From: Sulfurospirillum barnesii SES-3
Lineage (GTDB): Bacteria; Campylobacterota; Campylobacteria; Campylobacterales; Sulfurospirillaceae
Direction: 5' to 3'
Assembly (NCBI RefSeq): GCF_000265295.1
Contig: NC_018002.1
Coordinates: forward strand, 1,178,001-1,242,000
DNA: 64,000 nucleotides
Part shown: piece after piece, positions 34,986-43,990 of the stretch
Layout: each line of letters begins with the position of its first letter
How positions within the stretch are numbered: the stretch's first letter is position 1
The notes under the pieces: generated by a model
Seen by the model: the letters and a program-made list of their open reading frames with translations, nothing else
Database searches by the model: none
Told to the model about the DNA's origin: nothing
Made by a program: the position numbers and the translations under genes

Positions 34986-37581
34986 AAAGATTCTTTTAGC
35001 CTTGGCTTTATGTACTTCTTTCCTTTATGCGGAAGAAGTATCAACACCAACGGCTAGCGCAAACACCGTACTTGAAAACAACACGTATATCCAAGAGATG
35101 CCAAGTCAAAGTTCATGCACTTTTGCATGTCCTACGATGAAAGAGGGCTATTTTGCTCGTATTCGTGATGTAATCCCAAGCAGAGGTGAGACACAATGTT
35201 TCGTATACAAAGCAACGGATCCAAGCACTATCTTAGGGTATGTATCTGTACCTAATGAACAATGCAAAACACAATTTAATCTTACCGATAGTGAGAAGTT
35301 TCAAGTTAATAGACAGACACCTGAAATTAATGAATTTGGATTAGAGTCTCTTGAAAAAAAATATGCTGAACATTTTACCAATGTTGGAAGTGGTAGGGAG
35401 TATTTAAGAACCTCTAAATATGTGATTGCAGGTCTTACCGCAGATAGCGAAATTCTTGATATCCCAAACACCTTATTAAAAAATGAACTTGTGCTTAATA
35501 GTGGATACACCATCTACCCCAATGCAAATGCTTTGCCTGATGTAGGTACCGCACAAAAGATTCTTGATACCCTTGGTGGGTGGGTGTCAGGCGTAGTATC
35601 GTTTGTGTCGGGTGAAGAAATTGTAAAAGAAAAATACAAAGGCTATACGGCTGAACTTTCAAGCCTGAACGAAGTTGTTTTCTCAAATGTAATCGTTTTA
35701 ATATTAAATTGGCTCAAAGAATCCAATGAAGTCTTACTTGATATGAACTCAACGCTCTTTTTCTTTGTAGTACCATTTACAGCAGGCTTTTTTCTACTTG
35801 GAAAAGCCACGAAAGCCCTTGGAGATAAGCAAGATCACGAAGATAACTTTGAGAGAGTTTTTTTAACGTTCATTATTCTCTTTGTTTTCTATTTTTCATC
35901 AAGTGAAGTTAATGTACAAGATGAAAAAAAGATTACACAAACTAATTTTCAAACATGGTCACGCCCCATACTTTATGAGGGTGTAGAAATGGCTGATAAA
36001 CTCACTTTTGCTTTTACCAAGGCATACGTTGGCTATAAGGCAAAAGATGCGGGCTTGATTATTCAAGATGAGTACGGCAAAATTCATGATCAAACCAAAA
36101 TGCTAATTAAAGAAAATGAGGTCTTGGAAAAAGAGGGTGGCATGATTGGTACGTGTTATCAAGTGTATGACACCGATAGGCTCTATGCGCTTGCATCCGA
36201 AGCCGTTGGAGCTAATACGGTGTTCCCACCTTTGGGTTCACTTAATAAAGATAGAAGAGGCAAACCAAATTCCAAAGGTATTGATCAAAACTTTGGAATC
36301 TCTAATTTAGAAGAAACGTCATTTATGCACCCACAATATCGAAGAGCCACGCATGTACCAACACTTAGTGCATGTTACAACTTTGAACGCAGATACAAAG
36401 AAAATAAAAAGGTCATTGAAGCCAATCAAATCATCATGAAGCAATATGAGAGTGCTATCAACTCAAACAAAACCAAAGAGGGCATTAAGCTTGTTGCGGA
36501 GCTTCTATATAAAAATACAGCTGAAATGGGTTTTATCAATGCTTCTAGCATTGCATCAACGAATATTCTTATCAATAACCTTGATCTCTTTGTAAATGCA
36601 GATATTAAAGAGGCAAGCGTTGAGAAAGCGATGGAGCTTGACAATCAAATTAGCGACAGGTATGAAAAAAGTAATATTGTAAGTGGTGGACATATTTTTG
36701 CAGGGATGCGTTGGATAGCCATGAATAGTGCCTATATGATGGTACCGCCCGCATCAAGCATTAAGACGGAGATCGTGGAACCGTCTCTTGAGAGTATGCT
36801 TTACTTGGGGGATAAATTTTTCCATTTTTCAAAACAAATTGGTTCTTATATTTCAGGCGTAGGGACAATGGGAGTTTCATTCATTGCCGAAGAAGCATTG
36901 AAAAAGTTAGAAACACCTACCAAAAATTTAGAAGATAACCAATTTTTTAAAGCTCTTATATCGTTTATTGCACTGATAATAACCATTTTAATAATGCAAT
37001 ATTTATTAGCCTATATGCCACTTGTTGCAATTAGCGTAGCGGGATATTTGGCTATTGGTTTTTATTACGTTACGGTTGAAATCTTCTATCTCGTTTCACC
37101 ATTTGTAGCAATCTATGCGTTAAGTAACGATCAGATGCAAGTGCTTAAAAGCTTTTTTTCACGCTTTTTAGCCTTGGCATTTAAACCTGTTCTGATTGTA
37201 GTAAGTATTATCATGGCAATTATGGCAAATGAACTATTTGATAAATTGGCAATGCTTAGTTCGCATAAAACTTTTGATACATTCTTTGCTATTACCCAAT
37301 ATGACCGAACAGCTATTGACACCAATGCTAACTTTTTAACAAACATTCAGCAGTTAGGATCTTATGCCATTGATTTTAGTGATTACGGATTACTCTTTTT
37401 TAAAGGCACTTTATTGGTTGGTGCAAAAGTAGTTTCACTATTAGCAGTCTTCTATTTAGTCTTTTATGGTTCAACAATGGTGTTAAATATCTTCGGCATG
37501 AAAGATAGTGGTATTGATGCACAAGATACAGTTGGTAATTCTATTGAAAGTAAGTCAAGTAAATACAGTACATCTATGTAA
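34966..37581 (+). CDS. Large polytopic membrane protein, DotA/TraY- or TrbL-like
   Basis: 871 residues from ATG at 34966, with AAGG upstream and an N-terminal signal peptide (MKTAHFKKILLALALCTSF, Ala-Glu-Glu after). A Cys-bearing periplasmic part is followed by membrane segments near 240-310, a long middle periplasmic region with more Cys, and a cluster of membrane segments near 655-765 and 815-840. This layout is like DotA/TraY or TrbL/VirB6 conjugation channel proteins. No motor ATPase accompanies it. The coding region precedes a good ribosome site for the next gene. Confidence 0.6.
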   Translation: MKTAHFKKILLALALCTSFLYAEEVSTPTASANTVLENNTYIQEMPSQSSCTFACPTMKEGYFARIRDVIPSRGETQCFVYKATDPSTILGYVSVPNEQCKTQFNLTDSEKFQVNRQTPEINEFGLESLEKKYAEHFTNVGSGREYLRTSKYVIAGLTADSEILDIPNTLLKNELVLNSGYTIYPNANALPDVGTAQKILDTLGGWVSGVVSFVSGEEIVKEKYKGYTAELSSLNEVVFSNVIVLILNWLKESNEVLLDMNSTLFFFVVPFTAGFFLLGKATKALGDKQDHEDNFERVFLTFIILFVFYFSSSEVNVQDEKKITQTNFQTWSRPILYEGVEMADKLTFAFTKAYVGYKAKDAGLIIQDEYGKIHDQTKMLIKENEVLEKEGGMIGTCYQVYDTDRLYALASEAVGANTVFPPLGSLNKDRRGKPNSKGIDQNFGISNLEETSFMHPQYRRATHVPTLSACYNFERRYKENKKVIEANQIIMKQYESAINSNKTKEGIKLVAELLYKNTAEMGFINASSIASTNILINNLDLFVNADIKEASVEKAMELDNQISDRYEKSNIVSGGHIFAGMRWIAMNSAYMMVPPASSIKTEIVEPSLESMLYLGDKFFHFSKQIGSYISGVGTMGVSFIAEEALKKLETPTKNLEDNQFFKALISFIALIITILIMQYLLAYMPLVAISVAGYLAIGFYYVTVEIFYLVSPFVAIYALSNDQMQVLKSFFSRFLALAFKPVLIVVSIIMAIMANELFDKLAMLSSHKTFDTFFAITQYDRTAIDTNANFLTNIQQLGSYAIDFSDYGLLFFKGTLLVGAKVVSLLAVFYLVFYGSTMVLNIFGMKDSGIDAQDTVGNSIESKSSKYSTSM

Positions 37582-37593
37582 AAGGAGTAAAAA

Positions 37594-38010
37594 ATGACCA
37601 GTGAATTATTAAACAAACACGCAGAGTTTTTAAAAACTCTGCAACACGTTGAAATATTAGATACAGATGAAAGACGTATGACTATCGCACTTAATGTCAG
37701 AGGTGGCGAATACGTTGCAAGAGTGAAAAATAACGACCTACAAAACGTTATCATTGTGCTTGGATGGATTGAAAATTTTAACTTAGAAGAAGTCGATTAT
37801 GGCTATTTTAGAAAGCTATTAACTTGTGTTGGAAACGTAGATACACTTTTCTATCAGTCGCTTTTTTTAGGTGCAGATAATCTATCAAAAAGAGCTTTAG
37901 ATATCTTCGTACAAGCAAGCGAATACACCCTAACTTATAAGATCATCAATACAGAGCTTTTTCAAAGCTTGAAAGTGGAATTAGATGTTATTAACGCAAG
38001 AACAAATTAA
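37594..38010 (+). CDS. Unknown protein, 138 residues
   Basis: 138 residues, soluble, acidic-neutral, no motif recognised. AAAAGGAG precedes the ATG. A 22-base perfect palindrome lies at 37621-37642, codons 10-17, giving an RNA hairpin near the start. It overlaps the following Toprim gene by 26 bases. Confidence 0.6.
   Translation: MTSELLNKHAEFLKTLQHVEILDTDERRMTIALNVRGGEYVARVKNNDLQNVIIVLGWIENFNLEEVDYGYFRKLLTCVGNVDTLFYQSLFLGADNLSKRALDIFVQASEYTLTYKIINTELFQSLKVELDVINARTN
37621..37642. repeat. Perfect 22-base palindrome inside a gene start
   Basis: Arms of 11 bases (GCAGAGTTTTT and its complement) meet with no loop, 27 bases after the ATG at 37594. No T-run follows, so it is not a standard terminator. 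Confidence 0.6.
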
Positions 38011-38974
38011 AGCAATCTATGATGAAGCAAAGGGTCAGCTACATAAAGCTGACCCTTTGCCTATTCTGCAAGCTTTAAACCTTAATGTTATTCAAGTTAA
38101 TCCAGCAAGCTATAAGTTAACTTTGAGAAACGAAAATCATGCTTCAGCATTTATAAGCTTTAAAAACAATCGATGGATTTTCAAGGATTTCGGGAGTGGA
38201 GAAAATGGCACAATCGAAAATATTGTTATGCTTGTTAATCGTATAAATTATAAAGATGCTTTAACTTATTGCTTATCAACTTTAAATCAACATGAACCGA
38301 TTATACAAAATTCTTCAACTTATCCCAACTTATTACAAGCTACATACGTCTATAAGTCCAAGGTTATTCGAGTTAGTGAACCACTTGCTCCATCTATTTT
38401 AACGTATTTAAAATCGCGCAATATTATCAAAGTCCCACCCGAATTTAAAGCAATTGAAGGAGTTTACTACAATAAAAATAACGAGCCAAAAAAAGTGTTT
38501 GGTGTGGGTATTTTAAATGATTCAGAAGGCGGGGATATTCACTTTCTCAAACAAGTTGGAAGTCTCAAAACGATGAATTTAGGTGCAAAAGATATCTCAT
38601 TTTTTAAAAGAGAGAACACCTCTAAGATAGCGATTTTTGAAAGTAAAATGGACTATGCAGCAGCGTATCAAAGCCTTGATTTTATAGACGTTAACGTACT
38701 TGTTGCGAACTCAACTTCTAACATTCATAAGGTTCTCAAGTTACTTCAAGAATCTTCTTATAATATAATTACTATTTTTCAGCAAAACGATCCCCAAGGG
38801 CGTAATTTTGCACATGAAATCGTTAAGCAAGCGAATATTAAAAGCTTTATGTATGTTCAATACAATGACGATGAAGAAGGTTTGGATGTTAATGATTTAT
38901 TAATAAAAAGTACAAACATCCAAGAACGAGTTACTTCTCATGTTTATAGAAGAAAATCTCAACACAAGAAGTAA
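37985..38974 (+). CDS. Toprim-domain primase-like protein
   Basis: 329 residues. The N-terminal 100 look like a degenerate primase/DUF3991-type domain (FISFKNNRWIFKDFGSGENGTIENIV) with no zinc-binding cysteines. A Toprim core follows: IAIFESKMDYAAAYQ near 217-231 supplies the Glu, and FQQNDPQGRNFAHEI near 262-276 stands where DxDxAG would be. The second acidic pair is weak (NDPQG), so catalytic activity is uncertain. Probably part of the element's replication. A 14-base-pair hairpin sits 42 bases after the start. Confidence 0.7.
   Translation: MLLTQEQIKAIYDEAKGQLHKADPLPILQALNLNVIQVNPASYKLTLRNENHASAFISFKNNRWIFKDFGSGENGTIENIVMLVNRINYKDALTYCLSTLNQHEPIIQNSSTYPNLLQATYVYKSKVIRVSEPLAPSILTYLKSRNIIKVPPEFKAIEGVYYNKNNEPKKVFGVGILNDSEGGDIHFLKQVGSLKTMNLGAKDISFFKRENTSKIAIFESKMDYAAAYQSLDFIDVNVLVANSTSNIHKVLKLLQESSYNIITIFQQNDPQGRNFAHEIVKQANIKSFMYVQYNDDEEGLDVNDLLIKSTNIQERVTSHVYRRKSQHKK
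38027..38060. repeat. Perfect 14-bp inverted repeat inside the Toprim gene start
   Basis: GCAAAGGGTCAGCT (38027-38040) and its exact complement (38047-38060) around a 6-base loop, codons 15-25 of the Toprim gene. GC-rich for this element and not followed by T residues. Confidence 0.65.
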
Positions 38975-38991
38975 AAAACAGTGTACGTATT

Positions 38992-39009
38992 TATGATAGA
39001 ATTATCATA
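38992..39009. promoter_or_regulatory. Palindrome before the AbiTii gene
   Basis: TATGATA (38992-38998) and TATCATA (39003-39009) flank GAAT, 20 bases before the ATG and followed by AGC and seven T's. It could be a weak terminator for the Toprim gene or an operator for the AbiTii gene. Confidence 0.4.
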
Positions 39010-39028
39010 GCTTTTTTTAGGAGACGGG

Positions 39029-39925
39029 ATGAAACTTATTGATGAAATAATAGAAATTTTAAGTGCTGAAAATTCAAATCTAGAAAATGCTCTAATAAAA
39101 ACGAAGGTGTTACTTCATAAAATGGGAGAAAAGTCATTACTAACATGGGTTAATAATGAAATAAATGGCTATTCGCATGATGATATTGTCCCAGAATATA
39201 GAATTATTTTGACAAGTATCTATGGCACAGCAACTAATGGATATACGACTCGTTGGAATAATTATAGGTTACCGACAAATCATTTAAATAAAAAAATGCA
39301 AGAACAACTCTCGACTCAAGAAATGCGTGAGAGTATATCTGCATTAGATCTTCTAAGTAAATCTGAGAGTACTCTTCAAGCTCCTTTACCTACAGAATGG
39401 TGCTCATTATTTTCAAAGGGGCTTGCGCAAGGAATATATGTTGAATCATCATACAAACAGATTTCTCAATCACAAATCCTTCAAATACTAACTCAAATTC
39501 GTAGTCGACTATTAGATTTTTTGCTTGAATTAGCTGATAAGTTTGATAATTTTTCAGAAAATGGTGATATAAAAGCTGAATCAAAAAAAATTAAAACGCA
39601 AGAGCTATTCAATAATACAGTTTTTGGAAATAATACAACAATTATTATTGGAGATAAAAATTCAAATATTTCTCCTCAGATTATTAGTGGTAATATAGAT
39701 GAACTTTGTAAAGTATTAGTCAATCTCGGTATCACTAATGATGAAATTGATGAATTAAAAGTTTCAATAGATAAAGATCAAGACAGTACTACTAGCTCAA
39801 TAATAGAATATGGACAGAATGTCAAAAATTGGCTTAAAAAGATATCTGCTAAAGCTATCGAAAACAATTCTATAAAATATATTGGGGAAGCTTTAGATAG
39901 TTTTTATGGTTTCATTACAAACTGA
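39029..39925 (+). CDS. AbiTii-domain protein, possible phage defence
   Basis: 298 residues. The N-terminal 170 match the AbiTii domain pattern: LIKTKVLLHKMGEKSLLTWVNNEINGYS followed by an acidic VPEYRI stretch. This domain is found in abortive-infection loci; mechanism is not established. The centre has a polar beta-type stretch (NTVFGNNTTIIIGDKNSN). TTTAGGAGACGG before the ATG is a good ribosome site, and a palindrome lies just upstream, so the gene may have its own promoter. It ends 37 bases before the IS256-type element. Confidence 0.72.
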   Translation: MKLIDEIIEILSAENSNLENALIKTKVLLHKMGEKSLLTWVNNEINGYSHDDIVPEYRIILTSIYGTATNGYTTRWNNYRLPTNHLNKKMQEQLSTQEMRESISALDLLSKSESTLQAPLPTEWCSLFSKGLAQGIYVESSYKQISQSQILQILTQIRSRLLDFLLELADKFDNFSENGDIKAESKKIKTQELFNNTVFGNNTTIIIGDKNSNISPQIISGNIDELCKVLVNLGITNDEIDELKVSIDKDQDSTTSSIIEYGQNVKNWLKKISAKAIENNSIKYIGEALDSFYGFITN

Positions 39926-39961
39926 TACTAGTTTAAAACATTGTATCAAAATTCTTTTATC

Positions 39962-40057
39962 GGGAGTGTTCAAAAATCTGTGTCAGCACCAAGTAGTTCC
40001 TAAAATTGTGGGAGTGTTCAAAAATCTGTGTCAGCACCAAGTAGCTCCTAAAATTGT
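39962..40057. repeat. Tandem duplication of the IS left end
   Basis: Two 48-base copies (39962-40009, 40010-40057) of the left inverted repeat and adjoining DNA, differing at one base. The target duplication is next to the outer copy, so that copy was used in the last transposition. Confidence 0.88.
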
Positions 40058-40058
40058 A

Positions 40059-41261
40059 TCATAAATTTAAAGCCTTGTTGAGTCTGCCCTCAAAATAAAT
40101 TGAGAGTTGTGAGAGGGTTAGACTCCAATTTCGTATAGGCATTGTCCATTTTTTTTCTGCATTTTTGATTCCCATAAACAATAATTTGAGTAAGCTATCA
40201 TCATTTGGAAAAGCCCCTTTAGTCTTTGTGAGGGTTCTAAATTGGCGATGAACGGATTCAATAATATTGGTGGTATAAATAACACGTCTAATATCTTCTG
40301 GATACTGAAAGTACACTGAGAGATTCTCCCATTTGTTACGCCAAGATTGAAAAACAATAGGGTATTTTTTACCCCATTTTTCTTCCAGTTTATCCAGTTC
40401 ATTTTCAGCTTCTTCTTTGGAAAATGCTTGATAGACTGCTTTAAGTTCACTAGCAAATTGCTTTTGATTGATTGAGCCTATAAACCTGAGGGAATTGCGT
40501 ATTTGATGGACGATACACAGCTGAACTTCTGTATTGGGAAATACTGAAGTGATGGCTTCAGGAAATCCTTTAAGTCCATCGACTGAGGCAATCAATATAT
40601 CTTTCACTCCACGGTTTTGCAGATCTGTGAGCACTTGTAACCAGAACTTTGCTCCTTCACTTTCACCTAAATAAAGACCGAGTATCTCTTTTTTACCATC
40701 GGTTCTAACACCTAGTACGGTATAAAAGGCTTTAGAGATATAACGTCCTTCATCTTTGACTTTATAGTGAATGGCATCTAAAAATATAAAGGGATAGAGC
40801 TCTTCCAAGGGACGAACTCGCCATTCTTGTAGCATGGGTAGGATTTTATCGGTTACTGCACTTATCGTGGCTTTAGAGAAGCCCACTCCATAAATCTCTT
40901 CTATATGATCTGCTATTTGGCTATAACTGTTGCCAAGGGCATAGAGTGAGAGTATCTTTTGTTCTATTTGATCTGACATATGGGTCTGATTTTTCTTTAC
41001 AATTTGAGGCTCGAATGTGCCTGCTCTATCTCGTGGGACATCCAGTTCAAAACTGCCTACTTCACTCTTCATTGTTTTAGAGCTACTGCCATTTTTACGG
41101 TTTTTTACTAAATCCTGTGTGAGATGGGATTCTATCTCTGCTTGAAGCGCTGCTTCTGTCAGTTGTTTAATCAATGGAGCCAGTGCTCCATCTTTCCCAC
41201 CAAGGGCTTTACCCTCACGAATCTGTTGTAATATTGCCTCTGTGTCTATCTGAAATTCCAT
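40059..41261 (-). CDS. IS256-family transposase
   Basis: 400 residues, full length. DDE catalytic residues are visible: FLDAIHYKVKD near 162-172, SVDGLKGFPEAI near 228-239, and TNIIESVHRQFR near 345-356, with CIVHQIRNSLRF between. No frameshift or stop, so it is likely active. Alternate frames of this region are not separate genes. Confidence 0.95.
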   Translation of the reverse strand: MEFQIDTEAILQQIREGKALGGKDGALAPLIKQLTEAALQAEIESHLTQDLVKNRKNGSSSKTMKSEVGSFELDVPRDRAGTFEPQIVKKNQTHMSDQIEQKILSLYALGNSYSQIADHIEEIYGVGFSKATISAVTDKILPMLQEWRVRPLEELYPFIFLDAIHYKVKDEGRYISKAFYTVLGVRTDGKKEILGLYLGESEGAKFWLQVLTDLQNRGVKDILIASVDGLKGFPEAITSVFPNTEVQLCIVHQIRNSLRFIGSINQKQFASELKAVYQAFSKEEAENELDKLEEKWGKKYPIVFQSWRNKWENLSVYFQYPEDIRRVIYTTNIIESVHRQFRTLTKTKGAFPNDDSLLKLLFMGIKNAEKKWTMPIRNWSLTLSQLSIYFEGRLNKALNL

Positions 41262-41323
41262 CGTTCAATCCTTGTGTCTTTGAAATACTACCTGATTGAC
41301 ACAGAATTTCTAACGCTCCCCTT

Positions 41324-41878
41324 TTATCCAAAGATTTTTTGACATTTTGCCACGATTTCTTCACGTATTTCTTTGTTAATCCATTTTCTTGTCGAATCAA
41401 CGTAATCAAGTCCATGCAAATAACCATCGCTAATATTTTGAGCAGTATCATAATAAATATGAACGCTATTATTATAAGCAAATTTTACGATAATGAACAT
41501 ATATAGAGTACCCCAAAGATTTAGATATTTTGTGGCTGTTTTTTTCAACTCGCCATCCCCATCTTTAATATATGCTTGTTGAAATTCCTTGTAGTCTTTA
41601 TATGTTCTATATTTTGCTTCAACTAAATATGTTTCTTGAATGCCATTATTTTTACTAGGTTTAATCACTAAAAAATCAGGCATTGTCATGCATCGATGAA
41701 TGATTGGCATGGCTTTCTTTTTTGTATCTTCGTGGTTTTTTACATCTAAAAAATAAAATGCATTGCCAACAATCGTTTCTATACCAAATGGTTGCACCAT
41801 GTAACCATGTTTACGATAAAAATATGTACAAATTGATTCAGCTAGTGAAGCTTCTAAACATACATAGTCCTGATTCAT
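41324..41878 (-). CDS. PD-(D/E)XK-like nuclease
   Basis: 184 residues. MPDFLVIKP (Asp68) and YLVEAKYR (Glu87, Lys89) make the PD...(D/E)xK pattern of restriction-type nucleases, with a short loop between. The C-terminal half is mostly alpha-helical. No methylase partner is nearby, so it may act in defence or in element processing. The TAA stop falls within the IS target duplication, so its end is intact. It faces the AbiTii gene across the IS. Confidence 0.6.
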   Translation of the reverse strand: MNQDYVCLEASLAESICTYFYRKHGYMVQPFGIETIVGNAFYFLDVKNHEDTKKKAMPIIHRCMTMPDFLVIKPSKNNGIQETYLVEAKYRTYKDYKEFQQAYIKDGDGELKKTATKYLNLWGTLYMFIIVKFAYNNSVHIYYDTAQNISDGYLHGLDYVDSTRKWINKEIREEIVAKCQKIFG

Positions 41879-41888
41879 TTAAACCCCA

Positions 41889-42452
41889 TTAACAAAAATT
41901 ATTCATAATGTGCGTATTACCACGATACGATGATAGAAGCTTATTAACTTTAGATTGTTCTTGAATGTTGTTCTGTATATTTGAAGCCAATTTTATTGCT
42001 TTTCGATGATGCAATATGTCCTTTATCACAAAGAAGAAGATAAATAAAAATGCAGTAAGAAAGAATAACCCCGCATTGTTTTTTGCTGATCTTGGTGCAA
42101 ACATAACAGTAATCGCAATAAGAAATTGCAAGGGAATTAGCGGTAAAAATCCTTGAAAAATCAATAACAGATCACTTCTTTTAAAACGAATATTCTTCGA
42201 TAAATTCAATAGGGAAACAACTCCATATACATTGTCATATTTTGTCTTTTTACAGATCAAAATAACTTTATCACCAATCTTAAAATATGGAAGTTTTTTA
42301 GGAAGAATATATACGTTATTGTTTGCCATAATGCTTTTTTTGAAAGATTCTGAAACATTGATTGCAAGGTTATTACTTCCCTTAACCATATAAGAATCTT
42401 CTTGAAAATCTTCAACCGTAATACAGTGTACAATATAGGGGTTTTTAAACAT
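41889..42452 (-). CDS. Two-segment membrane protein of unknown function
   Basis: 187 residues: a soluble N-terminal region (1-95), two membrane segments near 98-117 and 127-145, and a cytoplasmic basic tail. GAGGAATAT precedes the ATG. Lies between the nuclease-like gene and the relaxase gene on the same strand. No family recognised. Confidence 0.6.
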   Translation of the reverse strand: MFKNPYIVHCITVEDFQEDSYMVKGSNNLAINVSESFKKSIMANNNVYILPKKLPYFKIGDKVILICKKTKYDNVYGVVSLLNLSKNIRFKRSDLLLIFQGFLPLIPLQFLIAITVMFAPRSAKNNAGLFFLTAFLFIFFFVIKDILHHRKAIKLASNIQNNIQEQSKVNKLLSSYRGNTHIMNNFC

Positions 42453-42493
42453 ATATATTCCTCACTTTTTTATTATCTGTAGCGTACAAAAAA

Positions 42494-43975
42494 TTAACTT
42501 TGTCGTTGTTTATTATGACTTTTTCCTTTATAAACATTACCCTTCTCAGCATAATATTCATCAGCCATATCCTGTACGCTTGCATCCTTCATTTTATAAA
42601 TGACACTTTTCGCTTGATCATCGGAAAAGGTATAAACACCTTTGTTACATGTAAGCAACCCTTTTTCCTCTAAGGCTTCAAAATCAGCCTTGGCATTATC
42701 AATAATTTGGATTGCTTCGGGAGTATCAGCCTTAATTTTTGAGAAGTCCATTTTACCGTCTAAAACAAGGCGCAATCTACTTGATGATGCACTTCCATCA
42801 GGAGCATTATCAAGAGCTTTTTGTACCTCTTTTTTATCTAAAGGCTTGGTATATTCAGCACGTTTAATATTTTTGGGTTTGCCTGCTTCAAGACGATCAT
42901 TCTCTTTTGATTGTTCTTGCGCTCTTTGAGCTTCTTTCAAAAGCTCACGTGAAATTTTTAACTCCTCTTGGAGCTTCACATTTTCATCTTCTTTTGCTTT
43001 ATTAAGAGCTTTCATATTTTCAAGTTGAGTTTTAAGATTTTCATTGGATTTTTCTAAGAGTTCATTTCTGCTAACTTGTGTTTTTAATAGCTCTTCTTTG
43101 CTTTTTACCGTTGCTTCCAATAACTGTTTTTGAGCTTTGTATCGTCCGATCAACGACTCAAATTTAACGTTCTCATTTTCAAGTGTTTTAACGTTCTCTT
43201 TGTAACTATCAACAGATGTCAATGGAATATCAAAATTATCTTTAAGTTGAATTATTGGATTTTCTTTTTTGTATTGCATTAATGGTATATATTTTTTACT
43301 ATTTGGAGTAATTTTTTCGATTGGCAACCCGCTAAACTTTTCACGAATGGCATCATTGAATTCTTGTTGAAATGCACCATAAGTTTTATTCTTCATCATT
43401 CGTGAGAACGTAGTATTATCGGGGACATCAAATATCGTATGAATGTGGATAGATGCTTGATCTGTATGTCCTGCAACGCCAATAGTATCAATATCAAGTT
43501 CAGGAAAGCTACTTTGCAATATTTTTAGAGCAATATCTTTCATTTTTATCAAGATATCTTCATCGTAATTAAGTGCATCTACGGGTGGAAACTTTGTAAT
43601 AGACCAAGAAGCTTCAACCAAGGAAGCTTCACGCCCTCTTCGAGCACGCTTGAAATTTTGTAGCTCCTTTTCTAAAAGCTCTACTTTGTTCTTGTTACGC
43701 TCCGCTGTTTTTAAATCACCTTTCTCTAAAGCCACTTGATATCGTTTTCGATAAACTGATAAATTTTTTGTAATTTTACTTGTACCTTGTTTTTTTAAAT
43801 CAATGTTGGCTGATTTTTCATAAGGCTGTAAAATGATTGCCCCAGACTCATGATCTGTTTTTTCAATTTCTTGACTGACACGTTTTTTATTTAAATTATG
43901 ATTTCTAAAAACATGTGCTACTTTTGCCCCCGCTTGAAGAGAATTAACTGGATTAAAGTTAATTGATGTATTCAT
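42494..43975 (-). CDS. MOBV (Pre/Mob)-type relaxase
   Basis: 493 residues. The histidine motif HTDQASIHIH near 170-180 matches the HxDExxPHxH relaxase motif of MOBV, and an N-terminal part with ARRGREASLVEASWSITK is of the same type; a long coiled coil follows (about 255-370). Relaxases nick oriT and stay on the 5' end. The element has no coupling protein, so it must use another system. GGAG precedes the ATG. Its LTCNKG region carries the only TTACATGTAA in the element. A likely oriT lies just upstream. Confidence 0.85.
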   Translation of the reverse strand: MNTSINFNPVNSLQAGAKVAHVFRNHNLNKKRVSQEIEKTDHESGAIILQPYEKSANIDLKKQGTSKITKNLSVYRKRYQVALEKGDLKTAERNKNKVELLEKELQNFKRARRGREASLVEASWSITKFPPVDALNYDEDILIKMKDIALKILQSSFPELDIDTIGVAGHTDQASIHIHTIFDVPDNTTFSRMMKNKTYGAFQQEFNDAIREKFSGLPIEKITPNSKKYIPLMQYKKENPIIQLKDNFDIPLTSVDSYKENVKTLENENVKFESLIGRYKAQKQLLEATVKSKEELLKTQVSRNELLEKSNENLKTQLENMKALNKAKEDENVKLQEELKISRELLKEAQRAQEQSKENDRLEAGKPKNIKRAEYTKPLDKKEVQKALDNAPDGSASSSRLRLVLDGKMDFSKIKADTPEAIQIIDNAKADFEALEEKGLLTCNKGVYTFSDDQAKSVIYKMKDASVQDMADEYYAEKGNVYKGKSHNKQRQS

Positions 43976-43990
43976 AGCATTACTCCATTT

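Larger units (their letters stand above)
39962..41320. mobile_element. IS256-family insertion sequence
   Basis: 1,359 bases with imperfect inverted ends (GGGAGTGTT at 39962, complement of GGGAGCGTT ending at 41320; 20 of 24 outer bases match) and one transposase gene. A perfect 8-base target duplication, CTTTTATC, flanks it at 39954-39961 and 41321-41328. It entered between two convergent genes and keeps the stop codon of the nuclease-like gene inside the duplicated target. The left end is duplicated in tandem. Confidence 0.93.

Noticed and set aside
40118-40456. Additional gene within the IS
   Set aside because: It is an out-of-frame shadow of the transposase, which is intact.
41324-41878. 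IS insertion disrupting the nuclease-like gene
   Set aside because: The stop codon lies inside the target duplication, so the reading frame is complete.
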